Made by a program: the position numbers and the translations under genes. Below, in pieces: positions 16,182 to 25,459 of a stretch of 64,000 nt of DNA (the stretch's first letter is position 1; each line of letters opens with the position of its first letter). The notes under the pieces are model-generated. The model was not told the origin of the DNA. It searched no databases and saw nothing but the letters and a program-made list of their open reading frames with translations. This DNA is from an uncultured Acetatifactor sp. GTDB taxonomy: Bacteria > Bacillota > Clostridia > Lachnospirales > Lachnospiraceae. The stretch spans positions 1-64,000 of the forward strand of contig CANQUQ010000010.1 in the NCBI GenBank assembly GCA_947627115.1, written 5' to 3'.

Positions 16182-17486
16182 ATGAGGAGACGGGGCAATT
16201 CCCGTGTACATAGACTGGGGCGCGGACTGGGGACATTGTTGTGTGCGGTGCTTCTTTTGTGTCAGATGACGGGCTGCGGCGGGGCGCCGGAAGACCGGCG
16301 GCTGTCCAGCGCAGGTATGAGCGCCTCCGGCGGAACAGACGCAGAGGGCGTGTGGGAATCCCGAACGGAGCCTGCATCCGGACCGGGGGAGGGATCGGAA
16401 TCCCAGACGGAGCCTGCATTCGGACCGGGGGAGGAATCGGAATCTCCGGCGGAGCCCGCATCCCCACCGAAGATCACCTTGGTCATGGTGGGCGATATCC
16501 TGCTGCACAATCCGGTGGCGGAGAGCGCGGAAATGGGGGATGGCGGCTATGATTTCACTCCGGTCTTCGCCAACATGCGGGAGGAGATACAGGAGGCGGA
16601 TCTGGCGCTGGTGAATCAGGAGGTGATCATCGGCGGCACGGAGCTGGGGATCAGCGGATATCCAAGCTTCAACGCGCCCTATGAGCTGGGGGACGCACTG
16701 TCCGATGCAGGCTTCGATGTCATCCTGCATGCCACCAACCATGCCCTAGATAAAGGGAAACGGGGACTTGTGAACTGTATGGCCTTCTGGGAGGAGAATT
16801 ACCCCGGCATAGCGGTGCTGGGCATCCATGAAAGCCGGGAGGATCAGCAGGAGATCTATGTGTATGAGCAGGATGGAATCCGGATCGCCGTCCTGAACTA
16901 TACCTATGGGACCAACGGAATCCCTCTGCCGCAGGATATGCCGTACGGTGTGGATCTGCTGGAGGAAGACCGGGTGGTGTCCGATCTGCACAGAGCGGAG
17001 GAGCTGGCGGATTTCGTGGTCGTCTGTCCCCACTGGGGTACCGAATACCGCCTGGAAGAGACCGAGGCCCAGCAAAGGTGGGCCCGGCTGTTCGCGGACA
17101 ATGGGGCGGATCTGGTGTTGGGGACCCATCCTCATGTGATCGAGCCCGTGGAGTGGGTGGACGACACTCTGGTCTACTATTCGCTGGGGAATTTTGTGAA
17201 CTGGACCTCCGGCACCGGTCAGGGAGTGGCCGACCGGATGGTGGGCGGCATGGCCCAGGTGACGGTGGGGCTCGACGAAGAGGGCAGAGCCGTCATCACG
17301 GATTACGGTGTGGAGCCTCTGGTGTGCCATCTGGAGGTGGGATTCGGAGGCGTGACCGTATACCCGCTGGAGGAGTATACGGAGGAGCTGGCCAAGAGAA
17401 ATGAGATCGTCGGGCAGGACGGCAGCTTTTCGCTGGATTACTGCCGGGAGCTGAGTGAGAGTGTGTTCGGGGAGACGGCGCGTTAG
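16182..17486 (+). CDS. CapA-family putative metallophosphatase lipoprotein
   Basis: A 434-residue protein with a lipoprotein signal (basic N-terminus, hydrophobic 17-30, lipobox MTGC with C32), a Glu/Pro/Ser-rich linker (about 45-100) built from a 14-residue repeat, and a CapA/PgsA-type metallophosphoesterase-like domain starting at ITLVMVGDILLHNPV (about 102). Further motifs are ADLALVNQEVIIGG, HATNHALDKG, VVVCPHWGTEY and LGTHPHVIEPVEW, with the Asp/Asn/His residues that bind metal in this fold. Proteins of this family are linked to poly-gamma-glutamate capsules, but no pgsB/pgsC is nearby, so the substrate is unknown. The start at 16182 gives a complete lipoprotein signal; upstream frame to 16050 lies in repeats. 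Confidence 0.85.
   Translation: MRRRGNSRVHRLGRGLGTLLCAVLLLCQMTGCGGAPEDRRLSSAGMSASGGTDAEGVWESRTEPASGPGEGSESQTEPAFGPGEESESPAEPASPPKITLVMVGDILLHNPVAESAEMGDGGYDFTPVFANMREEIQEADLALVNQEVIIGGTELGISGYPSFNAPYELGDALSDAGFDVILHATNHALDKGKRGLVNCMAFWEENYPGIAVLGIHESREDQQEIYVYEQDGIRIAVLNYTYGTNGIPLPQDMPYGVDLLEEDRVVSDLHRAEELADFVVVCPHWGTEYRLEETEAQQRWARLFADNGADLVLGTHPHVIEPVEWVDDTLVYYSLGNFVNWTSGTGQGVADRMVGGMAQVTVGLDEEGRAVITDYGVEPLVCHLEVGFGGVTVYPLEEYTEELAKRNEIVGQDGSFSLDYCRELSESVFGETAR
16355..16474 (+). repeat. 42-bp coding tandem repeat in the CapA-family gene
   Basis: Two full copies (16355-16396, 16397-16438) and one partial copy of a 42-bp unit encode the 14-residue linker unit ES[RQ]TEPA[SF]GPGE[GE]S. The repeat keeps the reading frame and lengthens the linker between the lipid anchor and the enzyme domain. 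Confidence 0.85.
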
Positions 17487-17510
17487 AGAATCTTGGAATT
17501 CGCTGCCCCG

Positions 17511-17582
17511 GCGGGCCGTCTCTTCTGCCCCCTGGAGGGCCGTCTCTGCTGTCCCTTGGCGGACTGTCTCTGCTGTCCTTCC
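17511..17582 (+). repeat. 24-bp tandem repeat, three copies
   Basis: Units at 17511-17534, 17535-17558 and 17559-17582 share the core GG[GA]C[CT]GTCTCT[TG]CTG[CT]C. The GCCGTCTC of the first unit can pair with GAGACGGC (17472-17479) in the last codons of the upstream gene, so the region may act as a weak terminator. Together with the next repeat it fills most of the 361-base gap 17487-17847. Confidence 0.8.
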
Positions 17583-17649
17583 GCGGATCTCTCTCAAATT
17601 GACAAGGTCTTGTGCGGGTGGTAGACTTTAAAAGGAGACCGCAGCGGTG

Positions 17650-17850
17650 GCGAGGCCATGAAGTGAGTGAGGCCATGAGGCAAGTGAGCCATGAAGTGAG
17701 TGAGGTCATGAAGCAAGTGAGCCATGAAGCGAGCGAGGCCATGAAGTGAGTGAGGCCATGAGGCAAGTGAGCCATGAAGCGGGCGAGGTCATGAAGCAAG
17801 TGAGGCCATGAGGCAAGCGAGGCCATGAGGCAAGTGAGGCCATAAAGATG
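17650..17850 (+). repeat. twelve-unit 16/17-bp tandem array ending on a start codon
   Basis: Twelve imperfect units with consensus GTGAGGCCATGARGYRA, nine of 17 bp and three of 16 bp (one G missing). A higher-order block of four units is repeated (units 1-4 and 6-9). The last unit reads GTGAGGCCATAAAGATG and its final ATG is the start codon of the protease gene at 17848. Each unit carries GAGG and an ATG, and several contain overlapping stop codons, so the array offers many false starts ahead of the gene. Confidence 0.9.
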
Positions 17851-19410
17851 AAAGCCGAGAGAGAGAGAACGAGATTTCAGGAACAGCATACGCGCGGCCA
17901 AAGAAGGCGTCGCCGCCCGATCGTTTGGGCAGTGGCTCTTTTTGTCGTTCTGAGCGTGGGAGTCCTTTTCTTTTACCGTTTTCTGTACAGAGTGGAGCCT
18001 GCGTTCAGCAGTAAGGTCCTTGAACTGGGCGACGCGGTCAGCGGCGATCTGCAGGATTATCTGGTGGGGACTAGGTGGTCGGTGGGCCTGGGGGAGCTGG
18101 ATATCTCCCAGGTGAACGACAGGAGAGTGGGCGTCTATCAGGCGTATGTGAGCCACGGCAGGAAGGAGTTCCGGTATGAGATCGTCATCGAGGATACCGT
18201 CCCGCCGGATATTTCCCTGAAGGAGGGACAGGTATATCTGGCGGCGGGGAGAGAGTACGAGCCGAGGGAGCTGATAAAGGGAGCAGCGGATGCGGATGCT
18301 CACGTGAAGCTTTCCTTCCTGGAATCCGGTCGTGAGCTGACCACGTTGAAATACGCGGATACGGGAGATTATAACTGTACCGTCCTGGCGGAGGATTCCT
18401 CCGGGAACAGGGCCGCCGTCACGTTCACCGTGACGGTGGACAGGGCGCCGCAGATCGAAGGAGTGCAGGATATTTTTCTGGCCCTGGGAAGCCGGGTGGA
18501 TTATCTGGAGCAGGTGACCGCATGGGATGAGACGGACGGAGATCTGACGGACCGAATCACGGTGGACGACAGGCTGGTGCAGTTGTCTAAGGAGGGTACT
18601 TACAGGCTGTCCTATCATGTGAAGGACGATCTGGGCATCGAAAATGTCAGCTATGCAGATGTGACCGTAGCGACGCCGGAAGACCTGCAGAAGCTGATCG
18701 GAAGCCGCAGGGCGGAACGCCATAGCGACAGGATCATCGGTGCCATCAATCCCTACGATTCGGGCGCGTCCGACAGGGACGATATCAGGGAATCGCTGGA
18801 ATACATACGCCCTGCGCTGGTGCAGCTCTACCGCGGCAACAGCACGGGGTACAGCGCCGGTTCGGGATACATTATCGAAATCACGGAGGACACGGTCTAT
18901 ATCTGCAGCAATCGCCATGTGGTGGAGTCCCGCGACAGGTGGGATGTGTATTTCTTTGACGGGACGAAGGTGAAGGGGGAACCGCTGGGATGCAGCGACG
19001 CTTATGATGTGGGAGTCGTGACGGTGGACAGGGACGACATTCCGCAGGAGCTGCTGGATCGGCTCATGACGGTCCATATTGACAGAAGCTACTGGAGCGG
19101 TCTCAACGACCAGAGGATCGATGTGGGGCTGGAGCGGGTGGACCGGCAGGGAGGAATTCAGCATACGTCGCTGGGCACGCTGATCAAGATAAAGCAATAT
19201 TTTTATTGGTACGATCAGAAAGAGCATACGGAGGTCACGCTGAAGCTGGAGCATGGGGATTCCGGATCGGCGGTGGTGGACGGCCACGGCAACCTGATCG
19301 GAATGGCCTACGCCTATTCCAGCTCGCCCAGGCGGTACTGGTGCGTGCCGCTGGATGCCATACTGGACTGCTATGAGGAGATCACGGGGCACAGTGTGTA
19401 TGTCTATTAG
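17848..19410 (+). CDS. membrane-anchored trypsin-like serine protease with Ig-like domains
   Basis: A 520-residue protein: basic cytoplasmic N-terminus (1-25), one membrane segment (about 26-45), two to three extracellular beta-sandwich repeats of the DUF5011/Ig-like type (about 55-275, with DTVPPDISL, GNRAAVTFTVTV, DGDLTDRITV and GTYRLSYHV motifs), then a trypsin-like protease domain (about 320-510). The catalytic triad is visible as H357 in SNRHVV, D387 in DAYDVGVV and S472 in HGDSGSAVV. It probably cuts a surface or secreted substrate. The HtrA-like PDZ domain is absent. The start codon lies in the last unit of a tandem array. The stop region is itself duplicated (19394-19427). Confidence 0.85.
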   Translation: MKAERERTRFQEQHTRGQRRRRRPIVWAVALFVVLSVGVLFFYRFLYRVEPAFSSKVLELGDAVSGDLQDYLVGTRWSVGLGELDISQVNDRRVGVYQAYVSHGRKEFRYEIVIEDTVPPDISLKEGQVYLAAGREYEPRELIKGAADADAHVKLSFLESGRELTTLKYADTGDYNCTVLAEDSSGNRAAVTFTVTVDRAPQIEGVQDIFLALGSRVDYLEQVTAWDETDGDLTDRITVDDRLVQLSKEGTYRLSYHVKDDLGIENVSYADVTVATPEDLQKLIGSRRAERHSDRIIGAINPYDSGASDRDDIRESLEYIRPALVQLYRGNSTGYSAGSGYIIEITEDTVYICSNRHVVESRDRWDVYFFDGTKVKGEPLGCSDAYDVGVVTVDRDDIPQELLDRLMTVHIDRSYWSGLNDQRIDVGLERVDRQGGIQHTSLGTLIKIKQYFYWYDQKEHTEVTLKLEHGDSGSAVVDGHGNLIGMAYAYSSSPRRYWCVPLDAILDCYEEITGHSVYVY

Positions 19411-19427
19411 GCCGTGTGTATGTCTAT
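19394..19427 (+). repeat. 20-bp duplication over the protease stop codon
   Basis: GTGTGTATGTCTATTAGGCC (19394-19413), which includes the TAG stop, is followed directly by a second copy of its first 14 bases, GTGTGTATGTCTAT (19414-19427). Confidence 0.8.
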
Positions 19428-19449
19428 AAAATGAAAAAGGAGATAAGAT

Positions 19450-20289
19450 ATGTATCAGATCATTGACGGGAAAAGGATCTCCCAGGAGATCAAGGACGAG
19501 TTAAAGGAGAAAGTGACGGCGTTGAAGGAGCAGGGGAGGACGTTCGCCCTTGCCGTGATCCAGGTGGGGGACGATCCGGCGTCAAGCGTTTACGTGGGCA
19601 ACAAGAAAAAAGCCTGCGCTTACATCGGTATCGAATCTCTCTCCTATGAGCTGCCGGAAGAGACGACCCAGGAGGAGCTCCTGAAACTGGTGCAGGAGCT
19701 GAACGGGAACAGTGCCGTCGGCGGGATCCTGGTGCAGCTGCCTCTGCCGGAGCATATCGACGAGGAGAAGGTGCTGCTCGCCATCTCCCCTGAGAAGGAT
19801 GTGGACGGATTCCACCCCGTGAATGTGGGGAACCTGAGCATCGGCAGACCGGGCTTTGTCTCCTGTACGCCGGCCGGCGTGATCCAGCTCCTGAAGCGGT
19901 CCGGCATTGCCATCGAGGGAAAGGAATGTGTGGTGCTGGGCAGGAGCAATATCGTGGGCAAGCCCATGGCCATGCTGCTGCTTCGGGAGAACGGCACCGT
20001 CACGGTCTGTCACTCCAGAACAAGGAATTTGAGGGAGATCACCAGACGGGCCGACATTCTGGTGGTGGCCGTCGGAAAGCCGAAATTTGTGGACGCCAGC
20101 TATGTGAAGGAGGGGGCCGTGGTCATAGACGTGGGCATTCACCGGAATGAGAATAACAGGCTCTGCGGGGATGTGGATTTTGACAGCGTAGCGCCTCACA
20201 CGTCCGCCATCACACCGGTGCCCGGCGGCGTAGGTCCTATGACCATCGCCATGCTGATGCACAATTGTGTGGAAAAAACCTTGCAATAA
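19450..20289 (+). CDS. folD: methylene-THF dehydrogenase / methenyl-THF cyclohydrolase
   Basis: Bifunctional one-carbon enzyme of 279 residues that interconverts 5,10-methylene-, methenyl- and 10-formyl-tetrahydrofolate. Seen motifs: VGDDPASSVYVGNKKKAC with the catalytic lysine, GILVQLPLPEHI, KDVDGFHPVN, CTPAGVIQLL, the nucleotide-binding VLGRSNIVGKP and TPVPGGVGPMTIAMLM. AAAGGAG is eight bases before the ATG. The stop codon lies in the promoter of the next gene. Confidence 0.97.
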   Translation: MYQIIDGKRISQEIKDELKEKVTALKEQGRTFALAVIQVGDDPASSVYVGNKKKACAYIGIESLSYELPEETTQEELLKLVQELNGNSAVGGILVQLPLPEHIDEEKVLLAISPEKDVDGFHPVNVGNLSIGRPGFVSCTPAGVIQLLKRSGIAIEGKECVVLGRSNIVGKPMAMLLLRENGTVTVCHSRTRNLREITRRADILVVAVGKPKFVDASYVKEGAVVIDVGIHRNENNRLCGDVDFDSVAPHTSAITPVPGGVGPMTIAMLMHNCVEKTLQ

Positions 20290-20308
20290 CCAGATTCTGT
20301 GGTAAAAT
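20281..20308 (+). promoter_or_regulatory. promoter of the peptide/nickel-type ABC importer
   Basis: TTGCAA (20281-20286), a 16-base spacer and TAAAAT (20303-20308). The -35 overlaps the last codons of folD. Confidence 0.6.
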
Positions 20309-20363
20309 AGGAAAGACAATAGAATAATGAGAGGTTTATTGATCGAAGAGGAGAAGAGCGACT

Positions 20364-21977
20364 ATGAAAAAGAAACTTTGCAGTTTGCTTTTGGCGGCAC
20401 TTCTGACAACGGTTGCACTGGGCGGATGCGCAGGCGGCACAGGAGAGTCTTCGGGGGATAACACCTCTACGGAGTCTGTAACCGGCGAGTCGGATGAGCA
20501 ATCATCGGAAGCGGAATCCTCCACGGAGGACCAGGCGGACGGACCTGTTTACGGAGGCTCTGCTGTTGTAGGAATACAACAGGATATTGACAGTCTTGAC
20601 CCTCATAAAGCGACGGCGGCAGGAACTAAGGAAATTTTATTCAACATTTTTGAAGGCTTGGTAAAGTCTGATGAAAACGGCAACCTGATCGATGCGGTAG
20701 CCAGTGGCCACACAATCTCCGAGGATGGCTTGGTATACACCTTCACCTTGAGAGATAACGTGAAGTTCCACAATGGCAGCGCTGTGACAGCTGAGGATGT
20801 GAAGTACTCTCTGGAGAGAGCTTCCGGACTGTTGGACGGCACACCTCTGATATCCACGCTGAGCGCGATCACGGCCGTAGATATTATTGACGAAAAGACG
20901 GTTCAGGTGACAGTGGGAAGTGCCAACACGGAGCTGATCTACAGCTTTGTGGCCGCCATCATCCCCGCGGGCAGCGGTGAGGAGGAAGGGGCAGATCCTG
21001 TTGGAACGGGACCGTTTTCTTTTGTTTCCTACAAGCCCCAGGAGGGCATCGTGGTGAAAAAGAACCCCGACTATTGGCAGGAGGGCCTTCCCTATCTGGA
21101 CGAGGTCGAATTCAAAATCGTGAACAGTGCGGAGACGGCGCTCATGGAGCTGCAGGGCGGCACCATTGATATCTATCCCTACCTGACGGACTCTCAGGCA
21201 CAGGCGCTGAAGGCGGGCAATACCCATCAGGTGATCTCATCGCCCTCGAATGTTGTGCAGGCGCTGTTCCTGAACAATGCGGTAGAGCCCTTGGACAATG
21301 TGAAGGTGCGTCAGGCGATCCTGTATGCCATCGACAAGGATGAGATCAATCTCTTCGTGGGAGGCGGCAACGGCTCGCTGATCGGATCGGCGATGCTGCC
21401 TACTCTGACGGACTATTACGAGGACCTGAACGATGTCTACGGTACCGGAGCCGATGTGGAAAAGGCAAAGGAGCTGCTGGCGGAGGCAGGTTATCCGAAC
21501 GGCTTTGATCTTGTGATCGATATTCCTTCCAACTATGAGTTCCATATGCAGACCGGCGAGGTCATTGTGGAGCAGCTGAAGGCGGTGGGGATCAACGCAT
21601 CGATCAATGCGGTGGAGTGGAACACCTGGCTGACCGACATCTATAACGGAAGGCAGTACACTGCTACCATCAGCGGAGTGACCTGCGACCAGACGCCAGG
21701 CTACATGCTCAACAGATTTGAGACTACGTCATCCAAGAATTTCATCAACTACACGAATGCGGAGTATGATGAGGTGTATGCGAAGGCCCAGGCCGCGCTG
21801 GATCTGAAGGAGAAGGCCGGATACTACAGGCAGCTCCAGGAGCTTCTTGTGGATGACGCCGCGACGGCATTTATTCAGGTGCCGGGCAACATGACGGCCA
21901 TCAGCAACAGGCTGGCAGGCTACAGGTTCTACCCCATCTACGTGCAGGATATGAGCACGGTATATGTAGTACAGTAA
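20364..21977 (+). CDS. ABC transporter substrate-binding lipoprotein, family 5
   Basis: A 537-residue extracellular binding protein of the oligopeptide/dipeptide/nickel type. It has a lipoprotein signal with lipobox ALGGC (C22), a Ser/Glu/Thr-rich linker (about 25-58) and the family signature GSAVVGIQQDIDSLDPHKAT followed by LRDNVKFHNGSAVTAEDVKYSLERA. First gene of a four-gene importer operon (binding protein, two permeases, fused ATPase). The substrate cannot be read from sequence; dipeptides or oligopeptides are the default. GAGGAGAAGAGCG is the ribosome binding site. Confidence 0.93.
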   Translation: MKKKLCSLLLAALLTTVALGGCAGGTGESSGDNTSTESVTGESDEQSSEAESSTEDQADGPVYGGSAVVGIQQDIDSLDPHKATAAGTKEILFNIFEGLVKSDENGNLIDAVASGHTISEDGLVYTFTLRDNVKFHNGSAVTAEDVKYSLERASGLLDGTPLISTLSAITAVDIIDEKTVQVTVGSANTELIYSFVAAIIPAGSGEEEGADPVGTGPFSFVSYKPQEGIVVKKNPDYWQEGLPYLDEVEFKIVNSAETALMELQGGTIDIYPYLTDSQAQALKAGNTHQVISSPSNVVQALFLNNAVEPLDNVKVRQAILYAIDKDEINLFVGGGNGSLIGSAMLPTLTDYYEDLNDVYGTGADVEKAKELLAEAGYPNGFDLVIDIPSNYEFHMQTGEVIVEQLKAVGINASINAVEWNTWLTDIYNGRQYTATISGVTCDQTPGYMLNRFETTSSKNFINYTNAEYDEVYAKAQAALDLKEKAGYYRQLQELLVDDAATAFIQVPGNMTAISNRLAGYRFYPIYVQDMSTVYVVQ

Positions 21978-22011
21978 GACCGGAGCTTTCGGGAAGAAAG
22001 GAGGCAGCTGC

Positions 22012-22971
22012 GTGAGATATTTTATCAAAAAATCAATTACTCTCATTATGACATTGTTCCTTGTCTCCGCAGCCGCCTTCCTTGCCTTCCAGATCATTCC
22101 CGGAGACGTAGTCACGTCCATACTGGGAACGGAAGCGACTCCGGAAAGGGAGGAACAGCTTCGGGAAGAGCTGGGCTTCAACGATCCCCCGGCGGTGCGA
22201 TATTTCAATTGGATAGCGGATATACTGCGGGGCGATCTGGGCGTCAGCTACCGTTATTCCAAAAATATGAACGAAATGATGCCGGTGTCCGAGCTGATCG
22301 GGGACAAGCTTCCGGTAACGCTCTGGCTGGCGGCACTGTCACTGGTACTGATCACGGCGGTATCCGTTCCGCTGGGAGTGCTGTGGGCCAGGAGCAAAAG
22401 TCATTTTCTGGACGCGCTGCTTGGCGTGACCACACAGGCGGCCATGGCCGTCCCCGCATTTTTTCTGGGAATCCTGGTGACGTATATCTTCGGCATCGTC
22501 CTGAAGTTTTTTGCGCCGGGCGGATATGTGAGCTACAAGGAAGATTTCCGGGGCTTTCTCGGATACCTTATGTTCCCGGCCCTGTCGGTGGCCATTCCGA
22601 AGATCGCCATGACGGCCCGGTTCCTGCGGAACTCCCTGCTGACGGAGATGAATGCCGACTATGTGAGGACTGCATACGGAAAGGGCTGCACCGGACGCCG
22701 CGTCGTGTACGGCCATGTCCTGAGAAATGCCATGATACCGGTAATTACCTTTTTGGGAATGATCGTCGCCGAGATCGTGGCGGGCAGTATCGTCATCGAG
22801 CAGGTATTCGGCCTGCCGGGAATAGGACGGCTGTTGATCAGCTCCGTCTCCACCAGAGATCTTCCGGTGGTGGAGATATTGATCCTGTATATTACCTTTG
22901 TCGTTATTTTTGTGTATTTCCTGATAGATATTCTGTATCGGGCGATCGATCCGAGAATCAGCGAAAAATAG
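22012..22971 (+). CDS. ABC transporter permease, OppB/DppB type
   Basis: A 319-residue inner membrane permease with six predicted helices, beginning RYFIKKSITLIMTLFLVSAA. The cytoplasmic EAA loop that docks the ATPase is around NADYVRTAYGKGCTGRRVVY. The start is GTG at 22012, with AAAGGAGG ten bases upstream; an ATG start would remove the first helix. 34 bases after the binding-protein gene and 21 bases before the second permease. Confidence 0.92.
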   Translation: MRYFIKKSITLIMTLFLVSAAAFLAFQIIPGDVVTSILGTEATPEREEQLREELGFNDPPAVRYFNWIADILRGDLGVSYRYSKNMNEMMPVSELIGDKLPVTLWLAALSLVLITAVSVPLGVLWARSKSHFLDALLGVTTQAAMAVPAFFLGILVTYIFGIVLKFFAPGGYVSYKEDFRGFLGYLMFPALSVAIPKIAMTARFLRNSLLTEMNADYVRTAYGKGCTGRRVVYGHVLRNAMIPVITFLGMIVAEIVAGSIVIEQVFGLPGIGRLLISSVSTRDLPVVEILILYITFVVIFVYFLIDILYRAIDPRISEK

Positions 22972-22992
22972 GAAAGGAGTCCAAGGAACGCC

Positions 22993-23808
22993 GTGAAAAC
23001 GCTTTCCCCGGCAAAAAAATGGAATAAGTATTTCACCGCAGGCCTGGTCATGACGGGCGCTGCCGTGTTCCTGGGGCTGCTGGGATTGTTCTGGACACCG
23101 TACAGCACCACCGCCATGTCTGCGGCGGAAAGATTTGCCGCGCCCTCCTGGCGGCATCTGTTCGGCACGGACAATTTCGGCCGGGATATCTTCTCGCGTG
23201 TCATGCAGGGCATGGGCACTACCATTGTCATCAGTACGCTGGTGGTCCTGTTCTCAGGGGCGGCAGGGATCCTGCTGGGCGCTCTGACCGGTTATTTCGG
23301 CGGCGTGCTGGACGAGGCGGTCATGCGGGTCACGGATGCCGTCAACGGCTTTCCCAGCATCCTGCTGGCGCTGGTGTTCATCAGTATTCTGGGAAACGGC
23401 AGACAGAATCTGATCCTTTCGCTGGGGATCGTATTTGTGCCAAGCTATGTGCGCATTGTGCGCGGCGAGTATCTGAGGCTGCGTGACGCAGACTATATCA
23501 AGCGCGCCCGACTGATGGGCGTGGGCAGGTTCCGGATCCTGTTCGTGCATATATTGCCCAATATTCTTCCGGTGTTCGGTGTTTCCGTCATGATCGGACT
23601 GAACAATGCCATATTGGCGGAGTCGGGAATGAGCTATCTTGGCATCGGTGTGCAGGCGCCGGATGCCAGTCTGGGAAATATGCTGTCGGATGCCCAGGGA
23701 TATCTGCAGGCGGCTCCCTGGTATGCCCTGGCGCCCGGAATGGTCATTGTCTGGATCGTGCTGGGCTTTTCTCTTTTCAGCGAAGGCATCAGGAGGCGTG
23801 TGGAATGA
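22993..23808 (+). CDS. ABC transporter permease, OppC/DppC type
   Basis: A 271-residue permease with the typical N-terminal helix, the [19 protein letters not shown] motif after it and the EAA loop [23 protein letters not shown] start at 22993 with AAGGA five bases before. Its stop overlaps the ATG of the ATPase gene (ATGA at 23805-23808), so the two are coupled. Slightly short for the family (about 280-300) because the N-terminal cytoplasmic part is small. Confidence 0.92.
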   Translation: MKTLSPAKKWNKYFTAGLVMTGAAVFLGLLGLFWTPYSTTAMSAAERFAAPSWRHLFGTDNFGRDIFSRVMQGMGTTIVISTLVVLFSGAAGILLGALTGYFGGVLDEAVMRVTDAVNGFPSILLALVFISILGNGRQNLILSLGIVFVPSYVRIVRGEYLRLRDADYIKRARLMGVGRFRILFVHILPNILPVFGVSVMIGLNNAILAESGMSYLGIGVQAPDASLGNMLSDAQGYLQAAPWYALAPGMVIVWIVLGFSLFSEGIRRRVE

Positions 23809-25391
23809 TCAGGATAGAGGACCTCTCCGTGGCCTTTGACGGCCCGGAAGTGGTAAAAAATGTAAGTCTGGAAATAAGAGACGGGGAGATCCTGGGCGTG
23901 GTGGGCGAGAGCGGCTGCGGCAAATCCGTGACTGCCCTGACGCTTATGGGGCTTGTGGCGGAATCGGCCCGCGTGACCTCCGGGAGGATATATTTTGACG
24001 ATACCCTCCTTCTGGAGGCGGGACGGCCCCGCGACAAGGCCCTGTACCGCAGGTTCCAGGGAGACGAGATGTCCATGGTCTTTCAGGAGCCCATGACCAG
24101 CCTGAATCCCACCCAGCGCGCGGGAAAGCAGGTGGACGAGGTGTTGCGCCTCCACACGCGGCTGGACGCAGCGGAGAGAAGGAAAAAGGTCCTGGAGACG
24201 TTTGAGGCGGTGGGGCTGAAGGATGCGGAGACGGTGTATGCAAGCTATCCCCACCAGCTTTCGGGGGGCATGCGCCAGAGAGTGATGATCGCCATGGCCG
24301 TGATCCTGCATCCCCGCCTTCTGGTGGCGGACGAGCCCACAACGGCCCTGGATGTCACCGTCCAGAACCAGATCGTCTCGCTGCTTCAGAAGATCAACCG
24401 GCAGCAGAACAATGCCATGCTGTTCATTACCCACGATCTGAATCTGGCCAGAAGGCTCTGTCAGCGCATAGCGGTGATGAAGGACGGCTGCGTGGTGGAA
24501 CAGGGGGAGACGGAGCAGATCTTTCGGCATCCGGAGCAGGATTACACGAGGAGACTGCTGGAGGCAGTGCCCTCCCGGATGAAGCGGCGGAAAAGCCCGT
24601 ATGTGCCTGCGGAAGAGCAGGCCCTATCCGATCCTGTGGTGCAGGTGCGCGACCTTTCCGTGTACTATCAGGACGGAGGCAACAGCCTTTTTGGGAAGAA
24701 GCGCCGTCACTGCGTGGTGAAGGATGTGAACTTTGAGATCTATCCCGGTGAGAGCCTGGGGCTGGTGGGCGAGAGCGGCTGCGGCAAGACGACTCTTTCC
24801 AGGGCTGTCCTGGGGATCAACAGGGATATCGAAGGACAGGTGCTCCACAGTACCCTGCGGCCGCAGATGATCTTTCAGGATCCCTACAGCAGCCTAAATC
24901 CCGCCAGGACCGTGGGCTGGCAGCTTCAGGAGCCTCTGCGGGCGCAGGGCGCCACGGCCGTGGGCGGAGCCATGACCAGGGCCGATATGGAGGCGGCGGC
25001 CTGCGATATGCTGCGCCGTGTGGGCATGGATGAACGGTATTTTTACCGCAGGCCCGCACAGCTTTCCGGGGGACAGCGGCAGCGGGTGAGCATTGCCCAG
25101 GCGCTGATCACGCATCCGGGATTTATCATAGCGGACGAACCGGTGTCTGCTCTGGATGTGACCATCCAGGCCCAGATCATGGAACTGATGCAGAGGCTCC
25201 GCCGGGAGATGAAGCTCTCTTTCCTGTTCATCTCCCACGACATCAACGTGGTCTACCAGATGTGCGACAGGATCATGGTGATGAAAGAGGGACGGATCAT
25301 CGAGACGGGGGAGACGGAGGAGATCTTTGACAGCCCGAAGGAAGAGTACACCAAGGAGCTCCTGGCATCCGCCCGGAATAACGTACAGTAA
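23805..25391 (+). CDS. fused OppD/OppF-type ABC transporter ATPase
   Basis: A 528-residue protein carrying two complete ABC ATPase domains in one chain. Domain 1 has Walker A GESGCGKS (about 34-41), LSGGMRQR and the Walker [13 protein letters not shown]. Domain 2 has Walker [10 protein letters not shown] (about 322-330), LSGGQRQR and [12 protein letters not shown]. Most bacteria encode these as separate oppD and oppF genes; the fusion is known in several lineages. It energises uptake through the two permeases. Starts by ATGA overlap and is followed by the hairpin at 25409-25458. Confidence 0.93.
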   Translation: MIRIEDLSVAFDGPEVVKNVSLEIRDGEILGVVGESGCGKSVTALTLMGLVAESARVTSGRIYFDDTLLLEAGRPRDKALYRRFQGDEMSMVFQEPMTSLNPTQRAGKQVDEVLRLHTRLDAAERRKKVLETFEAVGLKDAETVYASYPHQLSGGMRQRVMIAMAVILHPRLLVADEPTTALDVTVQNQIVSLLQKINRQQNNAMLFITHDLNLARRLCQRIAVMKDGCVVEQGETEQIFRHPEQDYTRRLLEAVPSRMKRRKSPYVPAEEQALSDPVVQVRDLSVYYQDGGNSLFGKKRRHCVVKDVNFEIYPGESLGLVGESGCGKTTLSRAVLGINRDIEGQVLHSTLRPQMIFQDPYSSLNPARTVGWQLQEPLRAQGATAVGGAMTRADMEAAACDMLRRVGMDERYFYRRPAQLSGGQRQRVSIAQALITHPGFIIADEPVSALDVTIQAQIMELMQRLRREMKLSFLFISHDINVVYQMCDRIMVMKEGRIIETGETEEIFDSPKEEYTKELLASARNNVQ

Positions 25392-25408
25392 AATATGGGA
25401 CATACTTT

Positions 25409-25458
25409 CCCTCCCTGAGGCATAAAATGCAATGCAGACAACCTTAGGGAGGGTTTTT
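25409..25458 (+). terminator. terminator whose 3' arm contains the next gene's ribosome binding site
   Basis: CCCTCCCTGAGG (25409-25420) pairs along its whole length (one G-U) with CCTTAGGGAGGG (25442-25453) around a 21-base loop, followed by TTTTT (25454-25458). The AGGGAGGG in the 3' arm is also the Shine-Dalgarno of the GTG at 25460. It can end the importer transcript and would also hide the start site of the ATPase gene in read-through RNA. Confidence 0.8.
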
Positions 25459-25459
25459 C

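Noticed and set aside
17650..17850. Array of short repeats resembling a CRISPR array
   Set aside because: Units of 16/17 bp follow one another with no spacers, vary in sequence, and no cas genes are present. It is a minisatellite-type array.
17296..19392. 698-codon open frame on the minus strand
   Set aside because: It is antisense to the protease gene and to the repeat array, and the product is low-complexity with no domain. The plus-strand gene has a full catalytic triad.
25392..25459. Riboswitch upstream of the P-type ATPase
   Set aside because: Only 68 bases are available and they are fully explained by one terminator hairpin; no yybP-ykoY or other aptamer pattern was seen.
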